A DNA stretch of 64,000 bases from Streptomyces sp. NBC_00457 (GCF_036014015.1 NZ_CP107905.1:4402001-4466000), one strand, 5' to 3'; shown: positions 1-8,745, numbered from the stretch's first letter. Notes: generated by a model from the sequence alone, not told the origin. A program made the numbers and translations.

Positions 1-1
1 G

Positions 2-232
2 GGAGCCGCCGGTGCTGCGGACGAAGGCGGTACGGCGGACAACGCTGCCACCACGACTCGGGCAGCCGCCACGGCCGCCTCCAGTGACACCGACTGGTGG
101 TGGGCGCTGCCGGGGCTGGCCGTCGGGTTCGGTGCCGGTGTCGGCGGCACGCTGCTGATACGCCGCGCGGCGGCCGGGCACGAGGCCGGGCCGCCGCGGG
201 AGGAGCCACGACATGAGCTGATCGATCTTTGA
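2..232 (+). CDS. C-terminal end of a membrane-anchored protein (5' truncated by window edge)
   Basis: The reading frame is open from the first bases and stops at TGA 230-232. The visible 76 residues are an Ala/Thr-rich, low-complexity linker followed by one hydrophobic segment (about residues 31-49, beginning DWWWALPGLAVGFG) and a short basic tail with RRAAAGHEAG. This is the usual C-terminal anchor of an exported Streptomyces protein: extracellular linker, membrane helix, positively charged cytoplasmic end. No LPxTG-like sorting motif precedes the helix. The catalytic or binding part lies outside the window, so no function can be assigned. It converges with glyA, leaving only 17 bp between the stop codons and no obvious terminator hairpin. 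Confidence 0.6.
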   Translation, partial: GAAGAADEGGTADNAATTTRAAATAASSDTDWWWALPGLAVGFGAGVGGTLLIRRAAAGHEAGPPREEPRHELIDL

Positions 233-249
233 GCATCGATCCTTGAGCT

Positions 250-1701
250 TCAGCCCAGGTCGATCTCCGGGTACAGCGGGAAGCCGGCGACCAGGTCGGT
301 CGCGCGGTGGGAGATCTCGTCGGCGACCTTGGGGTCGAGGATGTGGGCGGCCTTGGAGGGCGCCCCCGACTTGGTGGTGCCGGGTTCCGTGGTGGTGAGG
401 ACGCGGTCGATGAGGGCGGCGACCTCGTCCATCTCGGCGGTGCCCAGGCCGCGGGTGGTCAGGGCGGGGGTGCCGATGCGGATACCGGAGGTGTACCAGG
501 CGCCGTTGGGGTCGGCCGGGATGGAGTTGCGGTTGGTGACGATGCCGGATTCGAGCAGGGCGGCCTCGGCCTGGCGGCCGGTGAGGCCGTAGGAGGAGGC
601 GACGTCGATCAGGTTGAGGTGGTTGTCGGTGCCGCCGGTCACCAGGGTCGCGCCCCGGCGCATCAGGCCGTCGGCGAGGGCGCGGGAGTTGTCGACGATG
701 CGCTGGGCGTAGTCCTGGAAGGAGGGCTGACGGGCCTCGGCGAGGGCGACGGCCTTGGCGGCCATGACATGCGGGAGCGGGCCGCCGAGGACCATCGGGC
801 AGCCGCGGTCGACCTGGTCCTTGAGGGAGTCGTCGCACAGGACCATGCCGCCGCGGGGGCCGCGGAGGGACTTATGGGTCGTGGTGGTGACGATCTGGGC
901 GTGCGGGACGGGGTCGAAGTCGCCGGTGAGGACCTTGCCGGCCACGAGGCCCGCGAAGTGCGCCATGTCCACCATCAGGGTCGCCCCGACCTCGTCGGCG
1001 ATCTCCCGCATGATCCGGAAGTTCACGAGACGGGGGTAGGCGGAGTAGCCGGCGACGATGATCAGCGGCTTGAAATCGCGGGCGGAGGCGCGCAGGGCCT
1101 CGTAGTCCACCAGTCCGGTCTGCGGGTCGGTGCCGTAGGAGCGCTGGTCGAACATCTTGCCGGAGATGTTCGGGCGGAAGCCGTGGGTGAGGTGGCCGCC
1201 GGCGTCCAGGGACATGCCGAGCATGCGCTGGTTGCCGAAGGCCTGGCGGAGCTCGGCCCAGTCGGCCTCGGAGAGGTCGTTGACCTGGCGGACGCCGGCC
1301 TTCTCCAGGGCGGGGGCCTCGACGCGGGCGGCGAGGACGGACCAGAAGGCGACGAGGTTGGCGTCGATGCCGGAGTGCGGCTGGACGTAGGCGTGGCGGG
1401 CGCCGAAGAGTTCGCGGGCGTGCTCGGCGGCGAGGGACTCGACGGTGTCGACGTTGCGGCAGCCGGCGTAGAAGCGGCGGCCGATGGTGCCCTCGGCGTA
1501 CTTGTCGCTGAACCAGTTGCCCATGGCGAGCAGGGTGGCCGGGGAGGCGTAGTTCTCGGAGGCGATCAGCTTGAGCATCTCGCGCTGATCGTGGACCTCC
1601 TGTCCGATGGCGTCGGCGACGCGCGGCTCGACGGCGCGGATCACGTCGAGGGCGGCGCGGAAGGCGGTGGACTCGGTGGAGAGGGGCTGCTGGTCTGACA
1701 T
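250..1701 (-). CDS. glyA: Serine hydroxymethyltransferase
   Basis: PLP enzyme that interconverts serine and glycine while charging tetrahydrofolate with a one-carbon unit; cytosolic. The 483-residue product has the family signature [15 protein letters not shown] with the PLP lysine at about K277, the N-terminal LIASENYAS segment, and DMAHFAGL before the lysine. It is longer than the roughly 420-residue E. coli enzyme because of an insert around residues 125-190, as I recall for one of the Streptomyces paralogues. The frame stays open upstream to 1845, but ATG 1701 has GGAGG nine bases ahead and begins [11 protein letters not shown], so I chose it. It is divergent from the aminotransferase at 1947; a TAGGCT-like -10 is readable at 1857-1862 on the minus strand but no good -35. 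folD, purN and purH in this window use the same C1 pool. Confidence 0.95.
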   Translation of the reverse strand: MSDQQPLSTESTAFRAALDVIRAVEPRVADAIGQEVHDQREMLKLIASENYASPATLLAMGNWFSDKYAEGTIGRRFYAGCRNVDTVESLAAEHARELFGARHAYVQPHSGIDANLVAFWSVLAARVEAPALEKAGVRQVNDLSEADWAELRQAFGNQRMLGMSLDAGGHLTHGFRPNISGKMFDQRSYGTDPQTGLVDYEALRASARDFKPLIIVAGYSAYPRLVNFRIMREIADEVGATLMVDMAHFAGLVAGKVLTGDFDPVPHAQIVTTTTHKSLRGPRGGMVLCDDSLKDQVDRGCPMVLGGPLPHVMAAKAVALAEARQPSFQDYAQRIVDNSRALADGLMRRGATLVTGGTDNHLNLIDVASSYGLTGRQAEAALLESGIVTNRNSIPADPNGAWYTSGIRIGTPALTTRGLGTAEMDEVAALIDRVLTTTEPGTTKSGAPSKAAHILDPKVADEISHRATDLVAGFPLYPEIDLG

Positions 1702-1946
1702 GTGGTCGGCCTCCGGGCGGCGTGGCTTGAAGCGGTCACGGTTCACGGTTCGGCCCAGGCGCACGGCACTCGCTCGCCAGGCCCGAGGTGCAGCCCGTCG
1801 AGGGCCGCTCCCCGATGGTCGGTCCCATCCCAGCGCGCCAGTCACGGCCCGCGATCAGCCTACCGGGCGCATGAGTCGGCTTGGCTCCCGCGTCCGGCAT
1901 CCGAGCGACGATAGGAAGGGGATCCGCCTCATGTTCGGGAGTTGCC

Positions 1947-3152
1947 GTGACTGCTACGGAAAGCCTCATCGAAGCCGCCGGCGCCCACAGCGCGCACAAC
2001 TACCACCCGCTGCCGGTCGTCGTGGCGACGGCGGACGGGGCCTGGATGACGGATATCGAGGGGCGGCGGTATCTGGATCTGCTGGCCGGGTATTCGGCGC
2101 TCAATTTCGGTCACCGCAACCGGCGGCTGATCGATGCGGCGAAGGCTCAGCTGGATCGGGTGACGCTGACGTCGCGGGCGTTTCATCACGACCGGTTCGC
2201 CGCGTTCTGCGCGGAGCTGGCCGAGCTGTGCGGCATGGAGATGGTGCTGCCGATGAACACGGGGGCGGAAGCGGTGGAGACGGCCGTGAAGACGGCCCGG
2301 AAGTGGGGGTACCGGGTCAAGGGCGTGCCGGCGGAGATGGCGAAGATCGTGGTCGCGGGCGGCAATTTCCACGGCCGTACGACGACAGTCATCAGCTTCT
2401 CCACGGACCCGGAGGCGCGCGCGGACTTCGGGCCGTACACGCCGGGCTTCGCGATCGTGCCGTACGGGGATCTGACGGCGATGCGGGAGGCGATGACCGA
2501 GAACACGGTGGCGGTGCTGCTGGAGCCGATCCAGGGCGAGTCGGGGGTGATCGTGCCGCCGCACGGTTATCTGCCGGCGGTGCGGGAGCTGGCGCGGGAG
2601 CGGAATGTTCTCTTCGTCGCCGACGAGATCCAGTCGGGGCTGGGGCGGACGGGACGTACCTTCGCGTGCGAGCACGAGGGGGTGGTGCCCGACATGTATG
2701 TGCTGGGCAAGGCCCTCGGCGGTGGCGTCGTGCCCGTGTCGGCCGTGGTGTCGAGCGCCGAGGTGCTGGGGGTGTTCCGGCCCGGGGAGCACGGGTCGAC
2801 GTTCGGCGGGAATCCGCTGGCCTGTGCGGTGGCGCTGGAGGTGCTGGCGATGCTGCGGACGGGCGAGTTCCAGGCGCGGGCCACGGAGCTGGGCGAGCAT
2901 CTGCAGCGGGAGCTGGCGGCGCTGGTCGGCACGGGCCATGTGACCGAGGTCCGGGGGCGCGGGCTGTGGGCAGGCATCGACATCGCCCGGGGGTACGGGA
3001 CGGGGCGGGAGGTGTCCGAGAAGCTGATGGACCGGGGTGTGCTGGTGAAGGACACCCATGGGGCGACGATCCGCGTCGCGCCGCCCCTGGTGATCGGAAA
3101 GGAGGACCTGGACTGGGGGCTGGCGCAGTTGCGGGGCGTATTGGGGGTCTAG
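1947..3152 (+). CDS. rocD: Ornithine--oxo-acid aminotransferase (class III)
   Basis: Class III PLP aminotransferase of 401 residues that probably moves the delta-amino group of ornithine to 2-oxoglutarate, giving glutamate semialdehyde. Family marks in order: NYHPLPVV near the N terminus, LPMNTGAEAVETAVK (about 101-115), GNFHGRTTTVIS (about 139-150), LLEPIQGESG, VADEIQSGLGRTGR (about 224-237) and the PLP lysine in VLGKALGGG (about K255). GSTFGGNPLACAVA follows. The start is GTG 1947, giving VTATESLIEAAG; the in-frame ATG at 1881 has no supporting ribosome site, and ATG 1931 is in another frame. It is nearly abutting, tail to tail, with the next gene. The call ornithine rather than acetylornithine or GABA rests on the N-terminal pattern and on the family resemblance. 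Confidence 0.85.
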   Translation: MTATESLIEAAGAHSAHNYHPLPVVVATADGAWMTDIEGRRYLDLLAGYSALNFGHRNRRLIDAAKAQLDRVTLTSRAFHHDRFAAFCAELAELCGMEMVLPMNTGAEAVETAVKTARKWGYRVKGVPAEMAKIVVAGGNFHGRTTTVISFSTDPEARADFGPYTPGFAIVPYGDLTAMREAMTENTVAVLLEPIQGESGVIVPPHGYLPAVRELARERNVLFVADEIQSGLGRTGRTFACEHEGVVPDMYVLGKALGGGVVPVSAVVSSAEVLGVFRPGEHGSTFGGNPLACAVALEVLAMLRTGEFQARATELGEHLQRELAALVGTGHVTEVRGRGLWAGIDIARGYGTGREVSEKLMDRGVLVKDTHGATIRVAPPLVIGKEDLDWGLAQLRGVLGV

Positions 3153-3169
3153 AGGTGGTCTTTGGTGGT

Positions 3170-4369
3170 CTAGAGGATCACGTGCGGCAGAAAGCGCGCG
3201 TACTCGTCTGTGATCAGGCCCGACGACTCCCGGATGCCGAGGCCCGCCGACTCGTTCCCGACGACCCAGGCGCCGAGGACGACGCGGTTGCCGTCGAAGT
3301 CGGGGAGGGGCGCCAACTCCTGGTAGCAGCAGGGCTCTTCGCGTACGGCGGGATCGGCGTCGGTGTCCCTGGGGCGGGGCTCGTGGATCGTCACGCCCGC
3401 GCCCTCCCGGCCCAGCAGGGGCTTGGCGACGTAGCCCGTGGTGGTGGCCAGGTCGCGGGGGCCGTCGAGGTAGGCGGGGAGCAGGTTGGGGTGGCCCGGA
3501 GAGAGTTCCCAGAGGATGGCCAGCAGGGCCTTGTTGCTGAGCAGCATCTTCCAGGCCGGTTCGATCCACAGGGTGCTGCCGGTGCCGCCGCCGTTGTCGA
3601 GGGTGTCGAGGACATGGCCGGCGAAGCGGTCGGTGGTGAGCCATTCCCAGGGGTAGAGCTTGAAACAGCTGCGGATGAAGCGGAGTTGGTTGTCGACGAA
3701 GCGGCCGGAGAGGCGGTCCCAGCCGATCTCCTCCATGGAGATCCAGGCGGTGTCCAGACCCGCCTGTTCCGCTGTCTCCTTCAGATAGGCGACCGTCATC
3801 AGGTCCTCGCCGAGTTCGTCGGCCGAGGAGTGCGCGAAGTAGAGCGGGCTGCCGGGCGGGAGCAGCGCGGACTGCTGTTTCCAGGCGTCGATGAGGCGTT
3901 CGTGGAGGGAGTTCCACTGGTCGGCGCCCGGGAAGCGCTCCTCCATCCAGAACCATTGGGGCGAGGCCGCCTCCACCAGGGAGGTGGGCGTGTCGGCGTT
4001 GTACTCGAGGAGCTTCGCCGGGCCCGTGCCGTCGTAGCGGAGGTCGAAACGGCCGTAGACGGAGGGGAGTTCGGTGCGGCGGTGCCAGGCCTCGGTGACC
4101 GCTTCGACGATGCGCGGGTCGCTGATGCCGAGGTCGGCGAAGCGGTCCTCGCGCACGATGTGCTCGGCCGCTGCCAGGCACATGCCGTGCAGTTCCTCGA
4201 CGACCTCCTCCAGCGCCTCCACTTCCGGGAGGGAGAAGACGTAGTAGGCGCTCTCGTCCCAGTAGGGGCGCAGGGAGTTGTCGGGGTGGCGGGTGAGGGG
4301 ATAGATGAGGCCCTGTTCCTCGACGGTCTGCTGCCAGCCGGGGCGGGGCTCGATGGTGCGGCGTTCCAT
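3170..4369 (-). CDS. Glutathionylspermidine synthase family ATP-grasp protein
   Basis: The 399-residue protein matches the C-terminal synthetase domain of glutathionylspermidine synthase and the stand-alone E. coli YgiC/YjfC proteins. It begins with RRTIEPRPGWQQTVEEQGL and PYWDESAYYVFS, contains RFDLRYDGTGPAKLLEYNADTPTSL (the pre-ATP-grasp substrate loop), FVDNQLRFIRSCFKLYPWEW, and the glycine-rich KPLLGREGAGV nucleotide loop. It lacks the N-terminal amidase of full-length Gsp. Actinobacteria do not usually make glutathione, so the true peptide or amine substrate is unknown; it probably ligates an amine to a carboxylate using ATP. The gene lies 20 bp downstream of a small lipoprotein gene read in the same direction, an arrangement that resembles ygiB-ygiC and yjfM-yjfC. 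Confidence 0.85.
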   Translation of the reverse strand: MERRTIEPRPGWQQTVEEQGLIYPLTRHPDNSLRPYWDESAYYVFSLPEVEALEEVVEELHGMCLAAAEHIVREDRFADLGISDPRIVEAVTEAWHRRTELPSVYGRFDLRYDGTGPAKLLEYNADTPTSLVEAASPQWFWMEERFPGADQWNSLHERLIDAWKQQSALLPPGSPLYFAHSSADELGEDLMTVAYLKETAEQAGLDTAWISMEEIGWDRLSGRFVDNQLRFIRSCFKLYPWEWLTTDRFAGHVLDTLDNGGGTGSTLWIEPAWKMLLSNKALLAILWELSPGHPNLLPAYLDGPRDLATTTGYVAKPLLGREGAGVTIHEPRPRDTDADPAVREEPCCYQELAPLPDFDGNRVVLGAWVVGNESAGLGIRESSGLITDEYARFLPHVIL

Positions 4370-4389
4370 GGGTGTCGGTACGTTCCCGT

Positions 4390-4734
4390 TCAGCCGCCGG
4401 AGCTGCCCTTGTCGCTGCCGAAGCCGCCCCGGTCGACTCCGCTGCCGCCGCTGCCCGAGGAACTGCCGGATCCCTTGCCGGACTTGGTGAAGGAGCCGCC
4501 CTTGACCCAGTCGCCCTTCTTCTTGCCGCCGTAGTAGTAGGCGCCGTCGACGGTCGTGGCCGACTTGCAGTTCTTGTCGGCGACGACGTTGTAGCCCTTG
4601 CCGAGGCGGTAGCTGTCGCGGTCCACGCAGCGCTTGTCGGGGTCGGAGGAGCAGGAGGTCAGGGCCGCGGCGAGCAGTCCCATGCCGCCCAGTACGACCG
4701 TGCCCGAGCGCAGTTGCCGGCGCGTGTCCGCCAT
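4390..4734 (-). CDS. Small lipoprotein with C-terminal RGGFG motif, YgiB/DUF1190-like partner
   Basis: The 114-residue product starts MADTRRQLRSG, has a hydrophobic signal stretch and a lipobox ending LTSC, so it is probably a lipoprotein. The mature part is Lys/Tyr/Gly-rich with cysteines at CVDRD and KNCKS, then a Gly/Ser tail containing DRGGFGSDKGSSGG. A second ATG six bases upstream (4740) is too close to the GGGGAG ribosome site, so ATG 4734 is preferred. E. coli YgiB and YjfM (DUF1190) also end in a RGGFG-type tail and sit beside a YgiC-type synthase. I infer that this is the actinobacterial counterpart, perhaps a substrate modified by the downstream ATP-grasp enzyme. Overall similarity outside the tail is low. 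Confidence 0.65.
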   Translation of the reverse strand: MADTRRQLRSGTVVLGGMGLLAAALTSCSSDPDKRCVDRDSYRLGKGYNVVADKNCKSATTVDGAYYYGGKKKGDWVKGGSFTKSGKGSGSSSGSGGSGVDRGGFGSDKGSSGG

Positions 4735-4870
4735 GTTCATGTCTCCCCGTTGGTGGTGCGATCTGCTGGTTGTGCGATCCGTTGATGCGTGATCTTCGGC
4801 GGTCAGCTTAGAGATCGGTAAGAGAGGCCCCGCAGTCGGGCCGCCCCTCGCCCCCTCCCCTACAGTCTTT

Positions 4871-5776
4871 GTGCTCTTTGGAATGGTGTGCGCCCTTGGT
4901 GCCGCGGTCTGCTTCGGTACGGCGACGGTGTTGCAGGCGATGGCGACGCGCACGGTGGACACGGGCCGGGGCGGGGAGGCCGCGCTGTTCCTGCGGGCGG
5001 TCCGGCAGTGGCGGTATCTGGCCGGGCTGGCGCTCGACGGGCTGGGGTTCTTGTTCCAGGTCGCCGCGCTGCGGTCGGTGCCGATCTACGCGGTCGGTGC
5101 GGCGCTGGCCTCCAGCCTCGCCGTGACGGCGGTGGTCGCGGCGCGGCTGCTGCGGGTACGGCTCACCGGGACCGAGTGGGGCGCGGTGGGCGTCGTGTGC
5201 GCCGGGCTCGCGATGCTGGGGGTGGCGTCGGGGACGGAGGGCGACCGGGGCGGGCCGGCGGCGCTGGAGTACGCGATGCTCGCCACGGCCGTGGCGGTGC
5301 TGCTGCTCGGGCTGAGTGGCGGGCGGCTGCCGGAGCGGGGGCGTGCCCTGCTGCTGGGGCTGGGCGCCGGGTTCGGCTTCGGCGTGGTCGAGGTGGCGGT
5401 GCGGCTGATCGACTCGCTCGGGCCCTCGGACCTCCTCGCGAATCCGGCGGCGTACGCGCTGCTGCTGGGCGGCGGTGCCGCGTTCCTGTCGCTGACCTCG
5501 GCCCTGCAGCGCGGGTCGGTGACCACCGCCACCGCCGGGATGGTGATCGGGGAGACCGTCGGGCCCGCGCTCGTGGGCGTGGTGTGGCTGGGCGACCGTA
5601 CGCGGGAAGGGCTGACGTGGCTCGCCGTGCTGGGGTTCCTGGTGGCCGTGGCGGGGGCGCTGGCGCTGGCGCGGTTCGGGGAGGTGACGAAGGAGGTCAC
5701 GCAGGAGGGCTTGGAGGAGGCGCCTGAGCCGGCCGACCTCGGGAATGTCCCGAGTTCTGCGGATCCTCGGCCTTAG
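4871..5776 (+). CDS. EamA/DMT-type integral membrane transporter
   Basis: The 301-residue protein is almost entirely hydrophobic, with about nine or ten predicted helices. It begins MLFGMVCALGAAVCFGTATVLQ, the usual DMT first helix, and includes SVPIYAVGAALASSLAVT and TATAGMVIGETVGPALVGV typical of EamA-like permeases. The substrate cannot be read from the sequence. The start is GTG 4871 or ATG 4883. No ribosome site is visible, and TACAGT at 4861-4866 looks like a -10 box very close to the start, so a leaderless message is possible. It is divergent from the lipoprotein/synthase pair and convergent with the MocR gene. Confidence 0.8.
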   Translation: MLFGMVCALGAAVCFGTATVLQAMATRTVDTGRGGEAALFLRAVRQWRYLAGLALDGLGFLFQVAALRSVPIYAVGAALASSLAVTAVVAARLLRVRLTGTEWGAVGVVCAGLAMLGVASGTEGDRGGPAALEYAMLATAVAVLLLGLSGGRLPERGRALLLGLGAGFGFGVVEVAVRLIDSLGPSDLLANPAAYALLLGGGAAFLSLTSALQRGSVTTATAGMVIGETVGPALVGVVWLGDRTREGLTWLAVLGFLVAVAGALALARFGEVTKEVTQEGLEEAPEPADLGNVPSSADPRP

Positions 5777-5795
5777 AGCCTGAGCCGGGCCCGTC

Positions 5796-7181
5796 CTACG
5801 GCAGCACCCGGCACAGCGCGTCCAGTGCCCCCGTCCACGCGTGGTCCGGTGGTGTGCCGTACCCGACGACCAGGGCGTCCAAGGGCTCGGTCACGGCCTC
5901 CCGGTGGCGGAAGTAGGTCAGTCCGTGCAGGGCGAGGCCCTGCCAGGTGGCGGCCTGGAGTACCGGCTTCTCGGTGCCGGGCGGAAGGCGCAGGACGGCG
6001 TGCAGGCCGGCCGCGATGCCGGTGACCCGCACCTCCGGCGCCCGCGAGGCCAGGGCCGCGACCAGGGCGTCCCGGCGGCGCCGGTAGCGCAGCCGGGCGG
6101 CGCGTACATGGCGGTCGTAGGCCCCGGACGTGATGAACTCGGCCAGCGTCAGCTGGTCCAGTACCCCGCAGGTGTCGTGGCCGCCCTTCGCCGCCACCGC
6201 CTCGTCCGTCAGCCCGGGCGGCAGGACCATCCACGCCAGGCGCAGCGCGGGGGCGAGGGACTTGCTGGCCGTGCCGAGGTGGACCACGCGGTCCGGGTCG
6301 AGATCCTGGAGGGCGCCTATGGGCTGGCGGTCGTAGCGGAACTCGCCGTCGTAGTCGTCCTCCAGCACCAGCCCGCCGGTGCGCCGCGCCCAGTCCACGA
6401 CGGCCGTCCGCCGGTCACGGTGCAGGGACACGCCCATGGGGAACTGATGGGCGGGCGTGAGGAGTACGGCGCCGACGCCGCTCAACTCGCCGATATCCGT
6501 GCCGAGTTCGTCGTAGGGCAGGGGGCGGGTGCGCAGGCCGGCGGCCGTGAGCAGGTCCCGGTGCGGGGGAAGGCCGTACGCCTCCACGGCGGCCGTCCGT
6601 GTGCCGCGCGACCGCAGGACCGTGGCGAGGAGCCCCAGGGCGTGGGCGAAGCCGGAGCAGATCAGGATCCGGTCGGGGTCGGTGCGCACGCCGCGGGCCC
6701 GGGCGAGGTAGCCGGCGAGTGCGGTGCGCAGTTCGACGCGGCCGCGGGGGTCGCCGTAGCCGAGGGCGTCGTTCGGGGGGGCGGTGAAGGCGCGGCGGGC
6801 GGCCTTGAGCCATGCGGCGCGGGGGAAGGAGGCGAGGTCGGGGGTGCCGGGGCGGAGGTCGTACGTCGGACGGTGCTGCTCCCGGCGCGAGCGGGACGGG
6901 TCGGCCGGCGGGACGACCGTTCGATCGCCGACACGGGTGCCTGAGCCCTGGCGGGCGGTGAGCCAGCCCTCGGCGACGAGGTCGGCGTAGGCGTCGGCGA
7001 CCGTGTTGCGGGCGATGCCCAGGTCGGCGGCGAGGGTGCGGGAGGAGGGCAGCCGGGTGCCGGGGGCGAGGCGGCCGGTGCGGACCGCTTCGCGCAGGGC
7101 GTCGGTCAGGCCCCGGCGCAGGCCGGAGCCGGTCGGTTCCAGATGCAGGTCGACGCCCAGAGTGGCCCAGGATTCCGCCAT
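5796..7181 (-). CDS. MocR/PdxR-type GntR transcriptional regulator with aminotransferase-like domain
   Basis: A 461-residue fusion of an N-terminal GntR winged helix (about residues 12-85, with LPSSRTLAADLGIARNTV as the recognition region and GWLTARQGSGTRV as the wing) to a fold-type I aminotransferase domain. The PLP lysine is in HLGTASKSLAP (about K307), and the preceding DDYDGEFRY and PAHQFPMG motifs are typical of MocR proteins. Such regulators sense PLP or an amino-acid adduct. It is divergent from the AhpD-like gene with only 47 bp between starts, so control of that gene and of itself is likely. ATGGA occurs twice in the spacer (7180-7184, 7186-7190), as would suit a direct-repeat operator. 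TATGGT at 7190-7195, eight bases before the ATG, suggests a leaderless transcript. Confidence 0.9.
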   Translation of the reverse strand: MAESWATLGVDLHLEPTGSGLRRGLTDALREAVRTGRLAPGTRLPSSRTLAADLGIARNTVADAYADLVAEGWLTARQGSGTRVGDRTVVPPADPSRSRREQHRPTYDLRPGTPDLASFPRAAWLKAARRAFTAPPNDALGYGDPRGRVELRTALAGYLARARGVRTDPDRILICSGFAHALGLLATVLRSRGTRTAAVEAYGLPPHRDLLTAAGLRTRPLPYDELGTDIGELSGVGAVLLTPAHQFPMGVSLHRDRRTAVVDWARRTGGLVLEDDYDGEFRYDRQPIGALQDLDPDRVVHLGTASKSLAPALRLAWMVLPPGLTDEAVAAKGGHDTCGVLDQLTLAEFITSGAYDRHVRAARLRYRRRRDALVAALASRAPEVRVTGIAAGLHAVLRLPPGTEKPVLQAATWQGLALHGLTYFRHREAVTEPLDALVVGYGTPPDHAWTGALDALCRVLP

Positions 7182-7189
7182 GGAAATGG

Positions 7190-7221
7190 ACCATACTCCT
7201 GGGCTGCTTCGCTCCTAGGGT
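7190..7221. promoter_or_regulatory. Divergent -10 boxes for MocR and AhpD-like genes, both apparently leaderless
   Basis: On the plus strand TAGGGT (7216-7221) ends seven bases before ATG 7229, and no ribosome site is present, a common leaderless layout in Streptomyces. On the minus strand TATGGT (plus 7190-7195) ends eight bases before the MocR ATG. The two promoters overlap, so one bound regulator could control both. The -35 regions do not match consensus. Confidence 0.45.
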
Positions 7222-7228
7222 CGAGTCC

Positions 7229-7726
7229 ATGACCACACACGAAACCGTTCCGTACGCCCCCGAGCACACCCCCCGGCTGGCCTGGGCCGAGCACGCCCCC
7301 GAGGTCTACAAGGCGATGGTCCGCCTCGACGCGGCCTCCCGGAAGGGCCTCGACCCCAAGCTCCTGGAGCTGGTGAAGGTCCGCGCCTCGCAGCTCAACC
7401 GCTGCGCGTTCTGCCTCGACATGCACAGCAAGGACGCGCTGGCCGCGGGCGAGAGCGTCGAGCGGATCATCCAGCTGGGCGCCTGGGAGGAGTCCCGGCA
7501 CTTCTACACGGACAAGGAACTGGCCGCGCTGGAGCTGACGGACGCCGTGACCGTCCTGACCGACGGCTTCGTGCCGGACGAGGTCTACGAGAGCGCCGCG
7601 AAGCAGTTCGAGGAGGCCGAGCTGGCCCAGCTGATCGCCGCGATCACGGTGATCAACGCCTGGAACCGGTTCGGCGTGACCTGCCGGATGGTGCCGGGGC
7701 ACTACACGCCGGGGGAGCACGGGTGA
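7229..7726 (+). CDS. AhpD-like carboxymuconolactone decarboxylase family protein
   Basis: The 165-residue protein carries the AhpD core CxxC motif: C59 and C62 in NRCAFCLDMHSKDA, with H66 four residues after the second cysteine and an upstream glutamate in LLELVKVRASQ. Family members reduce peroxides or act as disulfide redox partners. The length and all-helical pattern fit the single-domain CMD group. It is divergent from a MocR regulator, which probably controls it. A strong hairpin follows the stop. The physiological substrate is unknown; true decarboxylase activity is unlikely given the CxxC pair. Confidence 0.88.
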   Translation: MTTHETVPYAPEHTPRLAWAEHAPEVYKAMVRLDAASRKGLDPKLLELVKVRASQLNRCAFCLDMHSKDALAAGESVERIIQLGAWEESRHFYTDKELAALELTDAVTVLTDGFVPDEVYESAAKQFEEAELAQLIAAITVINAWNRFGVTCRMVPGHYTPGEHG

Positions 7727-7729
7727 CGA

Positions 7730-7763
7730 CACCGGGGCGCCCTCCCGCAAGGGCGCCCCGGTG
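7730..7763. terminator. Convergent hairpin terminator
   Basis: Perfect 14-bp stem, CACCGGGGCGCCCT (7730-7743) with its complement at 7750-7763, and a six-base loop. It lies between the AhpD-like stop and the betaine-binding protein stop, so it can serve both directions. No T-tract, as is normal at this GC content. Confidence 0.8.
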
Positions 7764-7784
7764 TGCCGCTACCGGGTTACCGGG

Positions 7785-8744
7785 CTACTGGGACAGCCAC
7801 GCCCGCCATGTCGACTCGTGGCTGTCCACCCACTTCTTCGCCGCCTCCTCGGGGCTGAGCTTCTGGTCGGCGATCATCAGGGAGACCTCGTTCTGGTCCT
7901 CGGTGGTCCATTTGAAGTTCTTCAGGAACCGGGCCGCCTCGCCGCCGTTCTTGGCGAAGTCGGCGTTGAGGTACTTCTGCAGCGGGGTGTGCGGATAGGC
8001 GCAGGCGACCTTCTCCGGGTCGGCGTCGCAGCCCTCCTTGTACGCCGGGAGCTTCACCTCGGTCATGGGGACCTTCTTGAAGAGCCACTGGGGGGCGTAC
8101 CAGTAGGTGAGGAAGGGCTTCTTCTCCTTGGCGAACTGTTTGATCTGGGTGATCTGCGCGGCCTCCGAACCGGCGAAGACCACCTGGTAGTTCAGCTTCA
8201 GGTTCTTGACCAGCGCCTTGTCGTTGGTGACGTAGGACGGGGAGCCGTCCATCAGCTGGCCCTTGCCGCCGCTCTCGGCGGTGCGCAGCTGGGAGGCGTA
8301 CTTGTTCAGGTTCTTCCAGTCCGTGACGTCGGGGTGCTGTTTGGCGAAGTACGTCGGGACGTACCAGCCGATGTGCCCGGTGACGCCGAGTCCGCCGCCG
8401 TTCACGATCGTCTTCTTGTCGGCGACGTAGCGCTGCTCCTCCTCCGGGTGGCCCCAGTCCTCCAGGAGCGCGTCGACGCGGCCCTGGCTGAGCGCGTCCC
8501 AGGCAGGCACCTCGTCGATCTGGACGGTGTCGACGCGGTAGCCCAGCTCGTGTTCGAGCAGGTACTGGGCGACGGCGACGTTGGCCTGCGCGCCGACCCA
8601 GGACTGCACGGACAGGGTGACGGTCTTGGCGCCCTGCGCGTTGGCGAAGGGCGAGGCCTGCTTGGTCATGTCGGCGGCGCCGCAGCCGGTGAGCAGCAGC
8701 AGCGAAGACGCCCCGGCCACCATGGCAGTCGTACGAAGTCGCAT
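7785..8744 (-). CDS. Glycine betaine/proline ABC transporter substrate-binding lipoprotein
   Basis: The 319-residue protein has a lipoprotein signal ending LLLLTGC (Cys about 21), then an OpuAC/ProX-type binding fold: LSVQSWVGAQANVAVAQYLLEHELGY, SQGRVDALLEDWGH, and FLTYWYAPQWLF, whose aromatic residues fit the Trp/Tyr box that holds quaternary amines. It would be tethered outside the membrane and hand betaine or a relative to the permease encoded one base upstream. It is the last gene of the five-gene bet operon read leftward, just before the 7730-7763 terminator. Substrate is inferred from the neighbouring choline oxidation genes. Confidence 0.9.
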   Translation of the reverse strand: MRLRTTAMVAGASSLLLLTGCGAADMTKQASPFANAQGAKTVTLSVQSWVGAQANVAVAQYLLEHELGYRVDTVQIDEVPAWDALSQGRVDALLEDWGHPEEEQRYVADKKTIVNGGGLGVTGHIGWYVPTYFAKQHPDVTDWKNLNKYASQLRTAESGGKGQLMDGSPSYVTNDKALVKNLKLNYQVVFAGSEAAQITQIKQFAKEKKPFLTYWYAPQWLFKKVPMTEVKLPAYKEGCDADPEKVACAYPHTPLQKYLNADFAKNGGEAARFLKNFKWTTEDQNEVSLMIADQKLSPEEAAKKWVDSHESTWRAWLSQ

Positions 8745-8745
8745 G

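Noticed and set aside
307..1698. Long plus-strand open frame opposite glyA
   Set aside because: It is a shadow of the strong G/C bias in third positions; composition is Gly/Val/Asp/Arg-rich without any domain, and glyA on the other strand is certain. The same applies to the long antisense frames over rocD, betA, betB, mdh, sucC and others.
1702..1946. Riboswitch (glycine or THF) upstream of glyA
   Set aside because: I could not find the conserved cores of these classes on either strand; only short direct repeats (CACGGTTCACGGTT) were seen.
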